Shown here piece by piece: positions 1 through 8,297 of a stretch of DNA of 64,000 nt. Numbering within the stretch: the stretch's first letter is position 1; every line of letters begins with the position of its first letter. A program made the translations under genes and the position numbers. Below the pieces are notes generated by a model. The model did no database searches, was not told where the DNA came from, and saw only the letters and a program-made list of their open reading frames with translations. The DNA lies in NCBI GenBank assembly GCA_024707325.1, contig JANPZY010000001.1:682001-746000 (forward strand), in the 5' to 3' direction. Origin of the DNA: Opitutus sp. (GTDB lineage: Bacteria; Verrucomicrobiota; Verrucomicrobiia; Opitutales; Opitutaceae).

Positions 1-197
1 TCGTGTGGCTGATGAAGCACAGCACGCCGGCGCGCGTGTCGACGTATGCCTTTGTGAATCCGATTGTAGCGGTGTTTCTCGGCTGGCTGTTGCTCGATGA
101 GCCGCTCGGTCCTCGCACCATCGCGGCGGCGACGGTCATCGTGATCGCGGTCGCGATCGTCACGATCGCGAAAAACCGACCGACCAAAGCGCGCTGA
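1..197 (+). CDS. EamA/DMT-family transporter, C-terminal end (partial)
   Basis: The reading frame is open from the window edge to a TGA at 195-197, so only about the last 64 residues are present. They resemble the end of an EamA (drug/metabolite transporter) repeat: a helix around YAFVNPIVAVFLGWLLLDE, then a short loop and a last hydrophobic helix ending in a basic tail. The motif of a helix followed by 'DEPLG' is typical of the final two helices of this family. Substrate cannot be judged. The following TPR gene starts 56 bp downstream on the same strand. Confidence 0.8.
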   Translation, partial: VWLMKHSTPARVSTYAFVNPIVAVFLGWLLLDEPLGPRTIAAATVIVIAVAIVTIAKNRPTKAR

Positions 198-233
198 CGC
201 CTCGCGGGCCGGTTCTGCCTCGACGCTGCTGCA

Positions 234-250
234 CCTAGGTGTTTCACACC
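234..250 (+). promoter_or_regulatory. CCTAGGTG-NN-TCAC box before the TPR/exosortase operon
   Basis: The 10-bp perfect palindrome CACCTAGGTG (232-241) is followed by TT and TCAC, ending just before the ATG at 253. The same CCTAGGTG, two A/T bases, TCAC arrangement recurs before the PEP-CTERM gene that follows the exosortase, at nearly the same distance from its ATG (19 versus 21 nt). A shared operator or leader element is inferred. The AGGTG inside it might also serve as a weak ribosome-binding site. Confidence 0.45.
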
Positions 251-252
251 AG

Positions 253-2103
253 ATGCAACAAGCCAGTCCGCCTCCGACGGACGAGCCGGTCCTTTTTTCC
301 GCTTCAACCATGCAACTTCTCCAGTCGCGCTCTACGGGGCGACGGTCCCGTCACCTCAAGATTGTCGTCGCAGCACTCGTAGTTGTGGTCACTGCCGGCG
401 TGTGGTTCGCGCGCGATCCCGCGCTCGCGCGCTATCGCGTATGGAAACAGAAACGCGCTCTGGAGCAGGCGAAGGGGTTTATTGAAAAACGCGATCCGCT
501 GAACGCGCAGCTCGCGCTCGACGTAGCGCTGCGCACCGGTCCTGGAAATCCGGATACAATCCGCGCCGCCGCCGACATGCTCGAGCAAGTGGGCGCGCCG
601 CAGGCGATGCGATTGCGTCGAGCGCTGGTGCAACTGAATCCGGACTCGGCAGAAGACACCGCGCGCCTCGTGCTCTGCGGCCTGCGCTTCCGGGATTTCA
701 ACGCCGCGAAGGACGCGCTCAGCGGCGCATCGCCGGAGATTTCAGTGCAGCAACCGATGGTGCAGGCCGCACTCGCCTACGCGCTCGCGACAGGCAACGC
801 GCCCGTGGCCGACGCGCTGCTGGCGGATCTGAAGACGCGCGCGCCCAACGATCCCGATCTCCAGCACGCGCACGCGTTGCTCAAGCTCCAGCATCCCAAC
901 GCCGCCGCGCGCACCGCCGCCGTGGAGGAACTCGAGTCGCTGGCGAAAAGCCATCCCCGGCTCGAACCGCAGATCGCCCGCCAGCTCGCGGGCTACACCT
1001 TGCAACACGGGGAATTCGCCGACGCGAAGCGCCGCCTCGTGGAGTTGACGCAACGCAGCGACGCGACGCTCGATGACCACCTGCAGCTCGCGAACGTGCA
1101 ACTCGTGCACGAGGGCGCTGCGTTTGAACCGATTTTCAAGGAGATCGCGCCGATCGCCGCGAAGAGCGAATTCGCCGCCGCGCAACTCACCCAATGGCTC
1201 CTCGTGCAAAATCGCGCCGAAGAAGCCGACCGCTGGCTCGGCCAACTGTCCGACTCGATGCGCACCACGCCCCCGCTCCTCGCCGTGCAGGCAGATGTGG
1301 TGGCGCAACTGAAGGACTGGGAGCGCCTCGCGTTCCTGCTCCGCGCCGGCGCGTGGGGTTCCGTGCCGAAGGAGCCGATCCAGATCGCGTTTGCGGCCCA
1401 GACGGTCGACAACCCGACGCGGCCTTCGCTGCGACGCGAGACGTGGGACATGGCGCTCACCACCGCCGGAGGAAATCTGGTGACGCTGCGCGTGCTGCAC
1501 CGGCTGGCTTCGCTCTGGCAATGGCGCGACGAAACCGAGCGCACGTTGTGGTCGATCGCCCGCAGTTTCCCCGACCAAACCTGGGCACACCAGGCATTGT
1601 TCAATCTCTACCGCGAAAAGAAGGACACCGCGGCGATGCGCGACGTCGTGAGCACGCTGCGCGAGTCCGACGGCAGCGTGCGCCGTTACCAGCATGATTG
1701 GGCCTTGCTGACGCTGCTCACACAGCCGACCTCGAACTGGAATCCCGCGAAGGACACGATGCGCCAACTGCACTCGCTCGATCCGTCGGACCCGAGCTTT
1801 GCGACCGGTTATGCCTTCGCGCTGGCTCAGCACGGCAAAGCCGACGAGGCGCTCGCGGTGATCGAAAAGCTGTCACCGGAACACCGGGACTACCCGCCCC
1901 GCCAGCCGTATCTCGCGTATATTTACGGGGTCGCTCGCAAGGCTCAGGAATTTGAGCGCACCACGACGCTCACGACCGGCGCGAACTACCTGCCGGAGGA
2001 AAATCTTTTGTTCACCCGCGGCCGCGAAGAGCTTAACCGGAAGCCGCCCGCCCCCAAGCCCACCAAGCATTCCACCGAAAACGCCGCCGAGACGAAATCG
2101 TGA
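253..2103 (+). CDS. TPR-repeat membrane-anchored protein upstream of exosortase
   Basis: A 616-residue protein with one hydrophobic segment near residues 37-53 (a VVAALVVVVTAGVW stretch) after a basic N-terminus, then a long alpha-helical region rich in Ala/Leu and TPR-like A..LA...P.....A patterns. It is therefore probably an inner-membrane anchor with a large TPR domain outside the cytoplasm. ATG 253 is used; Met20 is an alternative start. Its TGA overlaps the GTG of the exosortase gene by four bases, which implies translational coupling and a joint role in sorting or exporting PEP-CTERM proteins. That role is inferred from context only. No catalytic motif is visible. Confidence 0.75.
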   Translation: MQQASPPPTDEPVLFSASTMQLLQSRSTGRRSRHLKIVVAALVVVVTAGVWFARDPALARYRVWKQKRALEQAKGFIEKRDPLNAQLALDVALRTGPGNPDTIRAAADMLEQVGAPQAMRLRRALVQLNPDSAEDTARLVLCGLRFRDFNAAKDALSGASPEISVQQPMVQAALAYALATGNAPVADALLADLKTRAPNDPDLQHAHALLKLQHPNAAARTAAVEELESLAKSHPRLEPQIARQLAGYTLQHGEFADAKRRLVELTQRSDATLDDHLQLANVQLVHEGAAFEPIFKEIAPIAAKSEFAAAQLTQWLLVQNRAEEADRWLGQLSDSMRTTPPLLAVQADVVAQLKDWERLAFLLRAGAWGSVPKEPIQIAFAAQTVDNPTRPSLRRETWDMALTTAGGNLVTLRVLHRLASLWQWRDETERTLWSIARSFPDQTWAHQALFNLYREKKDTAAMRDVVSTLRESDGSVRRYQHDWALLTLLTQPTSNWNPAKDTMRQLHSLDPSDPSFATGYAFALAQHGKADEALAVIEKLSPEHRDYPPRQPYLAYIYGVARKAQEFERTTTLTTGANYLPEENLLFTRGREELNRKPPAPKPTKHSTENAAETKS

Positions 2104-3659
2104 GCGCCCGTGAGACGCAGGCCGGCTCTCGGCTGAGTCAGATCATGATCTGGCTCAGCGTGGCAATTTTCGCCGCATGCTGGTTGCTGCCATTGCAGGT
2201 GACTTGGGCAACCTCGTCCGACTTGGGCCACAGTTGGGCTGTGCCGCTTCTCATCGCGTATCTGTGGTGGGAGCGTTGGGACGAGCGACCGCAAGGCATC
2301 GTGCGCACGCGACTCGGCTGGGGATGGCGGGTGTTATTGGGAGCGTTGGCCGTGGCGTTGTTGTTTTTCCGGCTGCTGCTCACGCCATTCCCGCTCTGGC
2401 CAATGCTGCTCTTGGCGTATACCGCGACCTTGGTGGCGGCGGCGCTCACTGTCGCGTGGATGGCAGCCGGCTGGTCGGGCGTGCGCTGGGTCGGCGCGCC
2501 GCTGATTCTGCTGCTGAGCGCGTTGCCGGCACCGAGCATCGTGGAAAGCTCGCTGATCGTGCCACTGCGTTCGACGATGGCGTCGGCCGCCGCGGAACTC
2601 AGCAATTGGCTCGGGCATCCTGCAATCGCGGTGGGCACCAGCGTGCAGCTCGCGACCGGCTGGGTTGGCATCGACGAAGCCTGCGGCGGCATCCGCTCCC
2701 TCCAGGCCTGTTTCATGATCGGGCTGTTTTTCGGTGAGTGGTTTCGTTTCTCGTGGACCCGTCGCGGCCTGCTGGTGCTCGCGGCGATCGGGGCCGCGCT
2801 GCTCGGGAACTTCAGCCGCGTGCTTTTCCTTTCGTTGCGCGTCAATGCGGGCGCCGATGCCGCGGAGTCGCTCCACGACCTCGCCGGCTGGATCGCGATG
2901 GGCGCGAGTTTGCTCCTCACCGGATGGCTCGCCTGCCGTTGGGCCGGCTATCGCTGGCCGCAACAGCTTTCAGTGAAGCGTCACCCCATCGCGACGCGCC
3001 AACCGTGGCTCTGGGCCGCGACGCTCGCGGGTCTGTTGCTCGTCAACGAAGCCGCCGTGCGCTGGTGGTTCTCTCAAGGCGAGGCGCAGCGCTCCCACGT
3101 GCCGCAGTGGACCGCGCAGTTGCCCACCGAACACTGGAGTTTTCGTGAGCAGCCTCTGGGCAAGGCTGCGCACGAAATGCTGCGGCCGGATCACTTCGTA
3201 GCCGGGCGCTGGCAGCATTCACGCGACGAAATCTCCGCCGCCTACTACATCGAGTGGCGACGCGGACAGGTGGCGCGCTTCGTGCCGTTTCTCCACAACC
3301 CGACCGTTTGCATGCCCCTCTCGGGGTGTGAACTCATGGCCACGCTCGATCCGCTCGCGGTGCAGTGGGACGGGCTCGAGATCCCGTTTTATGTTTATCG
3401 CTTCCGTCGCGCGGGCGAGGATATGATCGTCGCTTACACCTTGTGGGATCCGACGCGTGGCCAGCCGCTGAATCCCTCGAAGCCGACGGAAACGTGGCTG
3501 GATTGGTGGCGCCATCAATGGCGAGAGGTCGTCGAACACCGCCAACACCAGCCGGCGCAAATGCTCGCAGTCAGTATCTCCGAGACAGGACGCGTCCCCG
3601 ACGCTGAGGCACTCCAACACATCATTCGAAAGCTTATTAAGCCCCCAAGCGGGCTATAA
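2100..3659 (+). CDS. Exosortase with fused EpsI-like C-terminal domain
   Basis: A 519-residue polytopic membrane protein. The N-terminal two thirds carry the exosortase signature in order: Cys195 in GIDEACGGIRS, Arg240 in NFSRVLFLS and His259 in ESLHDLAGW. These are the expected residues of the cysteine transpeptidase-like active site that cleaves PEP-CTERM tails. After the last membrane helices (about residue 320) comes a soluble domain with H.PTVCMP..G, the pattern of EpsI proteins that often accompany or are fused to exosortases. It starts with GTG, overlapping the TPR gene stop. Likely substrates in this window are the four PEP-CTERM proteins at 3.7, 19.9, 41.0 and 42.2 kb. Confidence 0.93.
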   Translation: MSARETQAGSRLSQIMIWLSVAIFAACWLLPLQVTWATSSDLGHSWAVPLLIAYLWWERWDERPQGIVRTRLGWGWRVLLGALAVALLFFRLLLTPFPLWPMLLLAYTATLVAAALTVAWMAAGWSGVRWVGAPLILLLSALPAPSIVESSLIVPLRSTMASAAAELSNWLGHPAIAVGTSVQLATGWVGIDEACGGIRSLQACFMIGLFFGEWFRFSWTRRGLLVLAAIGAALLGNFSRVLFLSLRVNAGADAAESLHDLAGWIAMGASLLLTGWLACRWAGYRWPQQLSVKRHPIATRQPWLWAATLAGLLLVNEAAVRWWFSQGEAQRSHVPQWTAQLPTEHWSFREQPLGKAAHEMLRPDHFVAGRWQHSRDEISAAYYIEWRRGQVARFVPFLHNPTVCMPLSGCELMATLDPLAVQWDGLEIPFYVYRFRRAGEDMIVAYTLWDPTRGQPLNPSKPTETWLDWWRHQWREVVEHRQHQPAQMLAVSISETGRVPDAEALQHIIRKLIKPPSGL

Positions 3660-3667
3660 GTTTTTTT
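3633..3667 (+). terminator. Rho-independent terminator after exosortase
   Basis: The stem is AGCCC (3640-3644) with GGGCT (3651-3655), extended by CTTAT/ATAAG flanks, followed directly by seven Ts at 3661-3667. The hairpin overlaps the last codons and the stop of the exosortase gene, so it ends the TPR-exosortase transcript before the PEP-CTERM gene. Confidence 0.85.
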
Positions 3668-3715
3668 GGCCTCTCGGGGTTGCGATGTATTTTCCTTGCA
3701 AAACACCCTACAGAC

Positions 3716-3735
3716 CCTAGGTGAATCACCCTAGG
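3716..3735 (+). promoter_or_regulatory. Inverted CCTAGG box before a PEP-CTERM gene
   Basis: CCTAGGTG, AA, TCACC, CTAGG forms a near-perfect inverted repeat (CCTAGG at both ends) ending one base before the ATG at 3737. It matches the box before the TPR/exosortase operon in CCTAGGTG, spacer and TCAC. It is read as an operator or leader element linking the sorting enzyme with this substrate gene, but that is an inference from two copies. Confidence 0.45.
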
Positions 3736-3736
3736 T

Positions 3737-4525
3737 ATGAAACCTTACCGCTTCGTCTCTCTTTTTGCCGCGACTTGTTTCGCGTTCCTTCTTTCTGCGG
3801 AAGCTCAGATCGTCACCTATCAGACGCAGACTGGATACGGCGGCAGCACCACGACGTTCCTGGACTCTGCGTCGAAGACCCAAGTGTTTACGAACGTCTC
3901 GGCGGTCACGAGCCTCACCTACAATTTCTTCGCGGGCTCCGCCAACTCGAACTCCACTCAATCCTCGACGCTCTTGAGCGCCAAGTTCGGCGAGTGGAAC
4001 GGCACGGGTGGATTTGTCGCCGATACGGTGGTCGATTTCGGAGTGATTGCGATTCCTCCTACTTCCGATCCGGCTTGGACCAACTCTCTCGGCTACATCG
4101 ATCCCGTCAGCCAGCAGCCGGTGAACAATGGGACCTATCGCAACACGAGCGTCACCTTTGACTTCACCTCCGTGATCTCCGGTCTGGTGCATAGCGAGTT
4201 CGGCTACCTGACCAACGCGGCGAAAACCTACGGCTTCATGCTCACTTATGTGAGTGGCGACACCAACCTCGCACTGGGTGACAACGGATCGAGCACGTTC
4301 ACCAACGGCTACGTCTACAATTCCAATCTCGGTTCCCTCTCTTATCTGCTGCCCAACGACTACGTGTTCGCCGCGATCTCGGTCGTGCCGGGCAACCAAG
4401 AGCTCGTTCCCGTCCCTGAAGCCTCCACCATCGCTTCGATCGCGGGTGCCGTGCTCGTAGCCGGATTGGTCATTGCCCGCACCCGTCAGCGCCGCCAGGT
4501 GGCGAACGCTCCGGTCGCCGCTTAA
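3737..4525 (+). CDS. PEP-CTERM sorting-domain protein
   Basis: A 262-residue secreted protein. Residues 1-23 are a signal peptide (MKPYRF, a hydrophobic core, then SAEAQ). The body is rich in Ser/Thr/Asn/Gly. The C-terminus has the tripartite PEP-CTERM layout: VPVPEAST, a transmembrane helix of about 20 residues, then an Arg-rich cytoplasmic tail (RTRQRRQ). The motif is PEAST rather than the usual PEPST. It is predicted to be exported, processed by the adjacent exosortase and surface-attached or released. The exact function of the extracellular part is unknown. The gene has its own leader and terminator, so it is a monocistron next to its processing enzyme. Confidence 0.88.
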   Translation: MKPYRFVSLFAATCFAFLLSAEAQIVTYQTQTGYGGSTTTFLDSASKTQVFTNVSAVTSLTYNFFAGSANSNSTQSSTLLSAKFGEWNGTGGFVADTVVDFGVIAIPPTSDPAWTNSLGYIDPVSQQPVNNGTYRNTSVTFDFTSVISGLVHSEFGYLTNAAKTYGFMLTYVSGDTNLALGDNGSSTFTNGYVYNSNLGSLSYLLPNDYVFAAISVVPGNQELVPVPEASTIASIAGAVLVAGLVIARTRQRRQVANAPVAA

Positions 4526-4556
4526 TTTTTCCGCCAGGTCCGCTTCATACCTAGAG

Positions 4557-4588
4557 CCCGCGGCCACACGCCGCGGGTTCTTCTTTTT
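4557..4588 (+). terminator. Terminator after PEP-CTERM gene
   Basis: A perfect 7-bp stem CCCGCGG/CCGCGGG (4557-4563 with 4571-4577) with a 7-nt loop, followed by TTCTTCTTTTT. It lies 32 bp after the stop of the PEP-CTERM gene. Confidence 0.85.
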
Positions 4589-4703
4589 CCTCTTCGGTTG
4601 AGCGACCAGCACAGCCGGACGGCGAAAAACCACCTCACCGTCTTCGGCGCGTCGTTGCCGCCAACAACTCTGTTGGAAACGCTATCACCCGTCGCCTCCC
4701 GCC

Positions 4704-5141
4704 ATGTCCTCACCCCACATCGCTCGCGCTGAAACTGACGCGGAAATTGCCGCGTGCTTCCCCGTCATGGTGCAACTGCGCCCTCACCTGAACGCCTCCG
4801 ACTTCGTCGCGACGGTGCGGCGCATGATGAAAGAGGGCTTTCTCCTCGCCCGGCTCAGCGACGATGCCGGCGTCGTGCGTGCGGTCGCGGGCTATCGTTT
4901 CCATGAGAAACTCTTTTCCGGGCGCACGCTTTACGTGGACGATCTCGTCACCGACGAAGCCAGCCGCTCGCGAGGCCACGGAGCCGCGTTGCTCCAGTGG
5001 CTGATCGCGGAGGCGCGCACGGCAGGTTGCGACGTGTTCGAGCTGGATTCGGGCGTGCAGCGGCGCGATGCACATCGCTTCTACTTCCGCGAACGCATGC
5101 ACATCAGCTCTTACCATTTCGTGCTGCCGCTGAAACCGTGA
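4704..5141 (+). CDS. GNAT-family N-acetyltransferase
   Basis: A 145-residue single-domain protein. The acetyl-CoA binding motif A is visible as RSRGHGAALLQWL (R-x-x-G-x-G/A type), preceded by the beta strand TLYVDDLVTDE and followed by the usual GCDVFELDSG and AHRFYFRERM segments. This is the fold of small-molecule or protein N-acetyltransferases. The acceptor substrate cannot be deduced. It starts with ATG, and the next gene (lipoprotein) begins 40 bp downstream on the same strand. Confidence 0.88.
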   Translation: MSSPHIARAETDAEIAACFPVMVQLRPHLNASDFVATVRRMMKEGFLLARLSDDAGVVRAVAGYRFHEKLFSGRTLYVDDLVTDEASRSRGHGAALLQWLIAEARTAGCDVFELDSGVQRRDAHRFYFRERMHISSYHFVLPLKP

Positions 5142-5181
5142 CGCCGCCGGTCGCGCACTTGCGAGCATCCGCATTTCCCGC

Positions 5182-5643
5182 ATGTTGAGCGCGATGAAGA
5201 TCGCCCCTCTCCTCCTGACCGCGGCCCTGCTGCTCGGCGCGACCGGTTGCAGCACGTTCGAGAAACGCGCACAGGAAAAGGCGGACACCTACGCGAGCCT
5301 CGACACGGCCACGCAGGACAAGCTGAAGCGCGGCGAAATCGAGGTCGGTAACACGCCTGATATGGTCTACATCGCGCTCGGAGCACCCGACCGCAAACTC
5401 TCCACTCGCTCCGCCGATCAGGATGACGAGACGTGGATCTACAACTCGTTTTCCCGCTCGTATCAGGGGCCCGCGTTTCTCGGCTACGAACGCTCGCTGA
5501 TCTACAATCCCCGCACGAAGCGTCACTACGTCATCTACGAACCTGTGGTCGCCGACGTGTATCACGATCAGGAAGAGGAGCGCATTCGGATCATTTTCCG
5601 CGACGGAAAAGTCTTCGCCATCGAGCAGACAAAACACTCCTGA
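5182..5643 (+). CDS. Small outer-membrane-type lipoprotein, SmpA/BamE-like region
   Basis: A 153-residue protein. The N-terminal hydrophobic stretch ends in LLGATGCST, a lipobox with Cys at about residue 23, so it is a lipoprotein. Met5 (ATG 5194) is an equally good start. The middle contains GNTPDMVYIALGAPD, which resembles the 'G.s..eV...lG.P' segment of SmpA/OmlA-type domains. This is followed by a beta-rich region (DETWIYNSF, KRHYVIYEP, IRIIFRDGKV). It probably has an envelope role, but the partner is unknown. It lies in a plus-strand run between GNAT and SRPBCC genes. Confidence 0.8.
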   Translation: MLSAMKIAPLLLTAALLLGATGCSTFEKRAQEKADTYASLDTATQDKLKRGEIEVGNTPDMVYIALGAPDRKLSTRSADQDDETWIYNSFSRSYQGPAFLGYERSLIYNPRTKRHYVIYEPVVADVYHDQEEERIRIIFRDGKVFAIEQTKHS

Positions 5644-5662
5644 CGGCAGCGCGCCGGCTCGC

Positions 5663-6124
5663 ATGATCCGCCATCTCCAGCGGCGTCAGGTCGTCCCCGC
5701 GAGCCCGGACCAGGTCTGGGAGTTCTTCGCCACGCCGCTCAACCTGAACCTGCTCACGCCGTCGTCGCTGCGCTTTCGAATCGTCGGCAACGTCACCGCA
5801 CCGATGTATGCGGGGCAACTGATCGAGTATCGGCTCTCGTTTCTTCCAGGCTTGTGGACGCAGTGGGTGACGGAGATCACGCATTTGGAAGCCGGCCGCT
5901 CCTTCGTGGACGAACAACGCATCGGCCCGTATCGACTGTGGCACCACGAGCATCGTTTCGAGCCGGTCGCCGGCGGTGTCGCGATCCACGACCACGTGAG
6001 CTACGATGTCGGTTGGGGATTTCTCGGCGCGATTGCAGATCGGCTGTGGGTGCACCGCACGGTGAACGCGATCTTCGACCACCGCGCGAAGAAGATTTCC
6101 GAGTTGTTCGCGGCGCGAACATAA
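5663..6124 (+). CDS. SRPBCC-family (START-like) ligand-binding protein
   Basis: A 153-residue protein with the features of the SRPBCC/cyclase-dehydrase family: an N-terminal strand, VPASPDQVWEFFATPLNLNLLTP (the usual 'a..e.VW.f..dp.nl..ltP' opening), a central set of strands, and a C-terminal amphipathic helix (NAIFDHRAKKISELF). Members bind hydrophobic ligands or act on polyketide-like substrates. Nothing here defines the ligand. It starts 20 bp after the lipoprotein gene, so co-transcription is likely. Confidence 0.8.
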   Translation: MIRHLQRRQVVPASPDQVWEFFATPLNLNLLTPSSLRFRIVGNVTAPMYAGQLIEYRLSFLPGLWTQWVTEITHLEAGRSFVDEQRIGPYRLWHHEHRFEPVAGGVAIHDHVSYDVGWGFLGAIADRLWVHRTVNAIFDHRAKKISELFAART

Positions 6125-6176
6125 GCAGCGGCTCCGACGTCAGATCGTTACCTACTCCGCACTTGTCAGCAGCGGA

Positions 6177-6518
6177 GTGCAGAACATTTTTGCGGAGCAC
6201 ACATGCCCCTCCCCCACCCCTCCCCACGATGACGTGGTGCATAGCGAGGCGTTTCTTCGCACGCTCATGCGCCGGCAACTGCAACTCTCCATCGCGTGCG
6301 CAGCCGCGTTCATGATCGTGCTCTTCGGACTGCCGATCGCCAACTATCTCGCGCCCGAACTCATGGCCACCCGCGTGTTCGGCTTCACGTTGAGCTGGCT
6401 CGTGCTGGGCGTGCTCTTCTTCCCCGCGGTGTGGGTCATCTCATGGCTTTTCATCCGCCGCTCCATCTCACTGGAGGAGCAGGAGGTGAAATCCGTCGCC
6501 AACGTTCGGAAGGAATAA
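6177..6518 (+). CDS. DUF485-family small membrane protein paired with SSS symporter
   Basis: Two transmembrane helices (FMIVLFGLPIANYL and LSWLVLGVLFFPAVWVISWLF) with a short charged C-terminus, the layout of the DUF485/YjcH family. In many bacteria a YjcH-like gene directly precedes the acetate symporter actP, as here with a 1-bp gap before the SSS gene. The GTG at 6177 gives 113 residues. The first 20 are Pro-rich and not conserved-looking, so a later GTG (6234 or 6237) may be the real start. Confidence 0.8.
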   Translation: MQNIFAEHTCPSPTPPHDDVVHSEAFLRTLMRRQLQLSIACAAAFMIVLFGLPIANYLAPELMATRVFGFTLSWLVLGVLFFPAVWVISWLFIRRSISLEEQEVKSVANVRKE

Positions 6519-6519
6519 C

Positions 6520-8292
6520 ATGAGCGCGCTCCTTCCTCTCTCCGCTTCGCTGGCGTTTCTCGGCGGCGTCGACCCGTGGATCTTCGGTTTCTCGGCCATC
6601 ACCGTCGTCGTGACGATCTGGATGGGTTTCCGCTCTGCGAAAACCTCCAAAACCGCGAGTGACTTCTTCGTCGCGGGTCGCTCCGTTTCGGTCGGCTGGA
6701 ACGCCTCCGCGATCTCCGGTGAATATCTCTCGGCCGCGTCCTTCATGGGCATCGCCGGCATGGTGATGTCGTCCGGCTACGACGCGTTGTGGTATCCGGT
6801 GTGTTACGCGTGCGGTTATCTCTTCCTGCTGCTCTTCATCGCCGGACCGCTCCGCCGCTTCGGCGCTTACACGATCCCGGACTTCGCCGAAGGCCGCTTC
6901 GACTCGCCGCTCTTCCGCAAGATCGCCGTCTGCTTCGTGCTCTTCATCGGCTTCTTCTACACGATGCCGCAGATGAAGGGCGCGGGCACCACGCTCGCCT
7001 ACATTTTCCCGGGCATTCCCTACTGGGCCGGCGTGGCCATCGTCGGCGCCGTGATCACGCTCAACGTCGCGCTCGGCGGCATGAAGGGCATCACGCTCGT
7101 GCAGGCCTTCCAGTATTGGATGAAGATGTTTGCGATCAGCGTGCCCGTCTTCGTGCTGATGGCCGTGTATGGTGGCTACGGCGCGCACGTCGGCGCCAAT
7201 CGCACCGCCGCCGAGTCCCTCGCCGAACCCGCCGCGATCGTGCAGACGATCGACACGCCGCGCGCCACGTTGCCCGCGACCGCGCCCAGCGACGTCTCGT
7301 GGGTCTCGCCGTTCGGTCCGCTCACCACGAAAGCCGCGAAAGCCGCCGGTCTCTCTCCCGAGGAAACGAAACCGTATTCGCTCCTCTACACCTACTCGCT
7401 CATCATCGCGCTCGTCTGCGGCACCGCCGGTCTGCCGCACATCCTCGTGCGCTTCTACACGAATCCCGACGGCGTCGCCGCCAAGCGCACCACGATGTGG
7501 GTGATGATCCTCATCGGCGTGTTCTACGTGTTTCCGCCTGTATTCGGAGTTCTTGGACGCAACCTCCTGCCCGAACTCTACGCCGCAACCGGCGCCAAGG
7601 GCACCGACAAGATCGTGCTCGAGCTGCCGCGCATCATCAACGAACGCTACGGCATCTGGGGCTCCGTGCTGAGCGGCATCGCCTGCGCCGGCGCGTTTGC
7701 GGCGTTCATGAGCACGTTCAGCGGCCTGCTCGTTTCGATGACCGGCGCGCTCGCGCACGACGTTTACGGCCGCATCCTCAAGCCGCACGCCACCGCCGAG
7801 GAGCGCATGCGCATGTTCAAGATCGCCGCCGTCGTGATCGGCGCGGTGTCCGTCGTGCTCGGCTCCCAAGTCGAACAACTCCAGATCAACTTCATGGTCG
7901 GCCAGGCGTTCGCGATCGCGGCCGCGAGTTATTTCCCGCTGCTCTTCATGAGTGTGTGGTGGCGCGGCATGACGATGAAGGGTGCCGCGACCGGCATGCT
8001 CGGCGGCGGTCTCGCCGCACTCGCGTGCACCACCGTGATCAATCTCAGCGATCTCAAGATCATCGATCTCGGCGTCTTCTGGAGAACGAATCCGCTCATC
8101 CGCATCCTCTGCGAGCAACCCGCGATCTGGACCGTGCCGCTCGCGATCGTGCTGATGATCGTCGTCTCGAAAGCCACGCGCACCACCGTGCCGAGCGACG
8201 TCCGCATGAAGATGCTCGTCCTGCACGCGCCCGAAAAACTCGGGCTCAAGCAGGAATACATTCAGGAGCACTCAGCCGGCGCCGGCCATTGA
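6520..8292 (+). CDS. Sodium:solute symporter (SSS family), ActP-like
   Basis: A 590-residue polytopic protein of the sodium:solute symporter family. The opening helices include the SSS core pattern DFFVAGRSVSVGWNASAISGEYLSAASF, and later ALGGMKGITLVQAFQYW and TAGLPHILVRFYT match cation/acetate-type SSS members. There are about 13 hydrophobic segments. An insert of some 70 residues between helices (about 230-290) is Ala/Pro-rich. Partnering with a DUF485 protein supports uptake of acetate or another short monocarboxylate driven by sodium. That substrate is inferred. The gene ends 5 bp before a 22-bp repeat array. Confidence 0.88.
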   Translation: MSALLPLSASLAFLGGVDPWIFGFSAITVVVTIWMGFRSAKTSKTASDFFVAGRSVSVGWNASAISGEYLSAASFMGIAGMVMSSGYDALWYPVCYACGYLFLLLFIAGPLRRFGAYTIPDFAEGRFDSPLFRKIAVCFVLFIGFFYTMPQMKGAGTTLAYIFPGIPYWAGVAIVGAVITLNVALGGMKGITLVQAFQYWMKMFAISVPVFVLMAVYGGYGAHVGANRTAAESLAEPAAIVQTIDTPRATLPATAPSDVSWVSPFGPLTTKAAKAAGLSPEETKPYSLLYTYSLIIALVCGTAGLPHILVRFYTNPDGVAAKRTTMWVMILIGVFYVFPPVFGVLGRNLLPELYAATGAKGTDKIVLELPRIINERYGIWGSVLSGIACAGAFAAFMSTFSGLLVSMTGALAHDVYGRILKPHATAEERMRMFKIAAVVIGAVSVVLGSQVEQLQINFMVGQAFAIAAASYFPLLFMSVWWRGMTMKGAATGMLGGGLAALACTTVINLSDLKIIDLGVFWRTNPLIRILCEQPAIWTVPLAIVLMIVVSKATRTTVPSDVRMKMLVLHAPEKLGLKQEYIQEHSAGAGH

Positions 8293-8297
8293 TCCCA

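Noticed and set aside
3668-3683. Sigma-54 promoter (GG...GC) before the PEP-CTERM gene at 3737
   Set aside because: The GG and TTGC elements are 12 bp apart instead of the required 10.
6451-8271. 606-codon minus-strand frame opposite the SSS symporter, and a 630-codon plus frame opposite sdhA (13551-15443)
   Set aside because: Both mirror real conserved genes, have low-complexity charged composition and no motif. They are GC-rich shadows.
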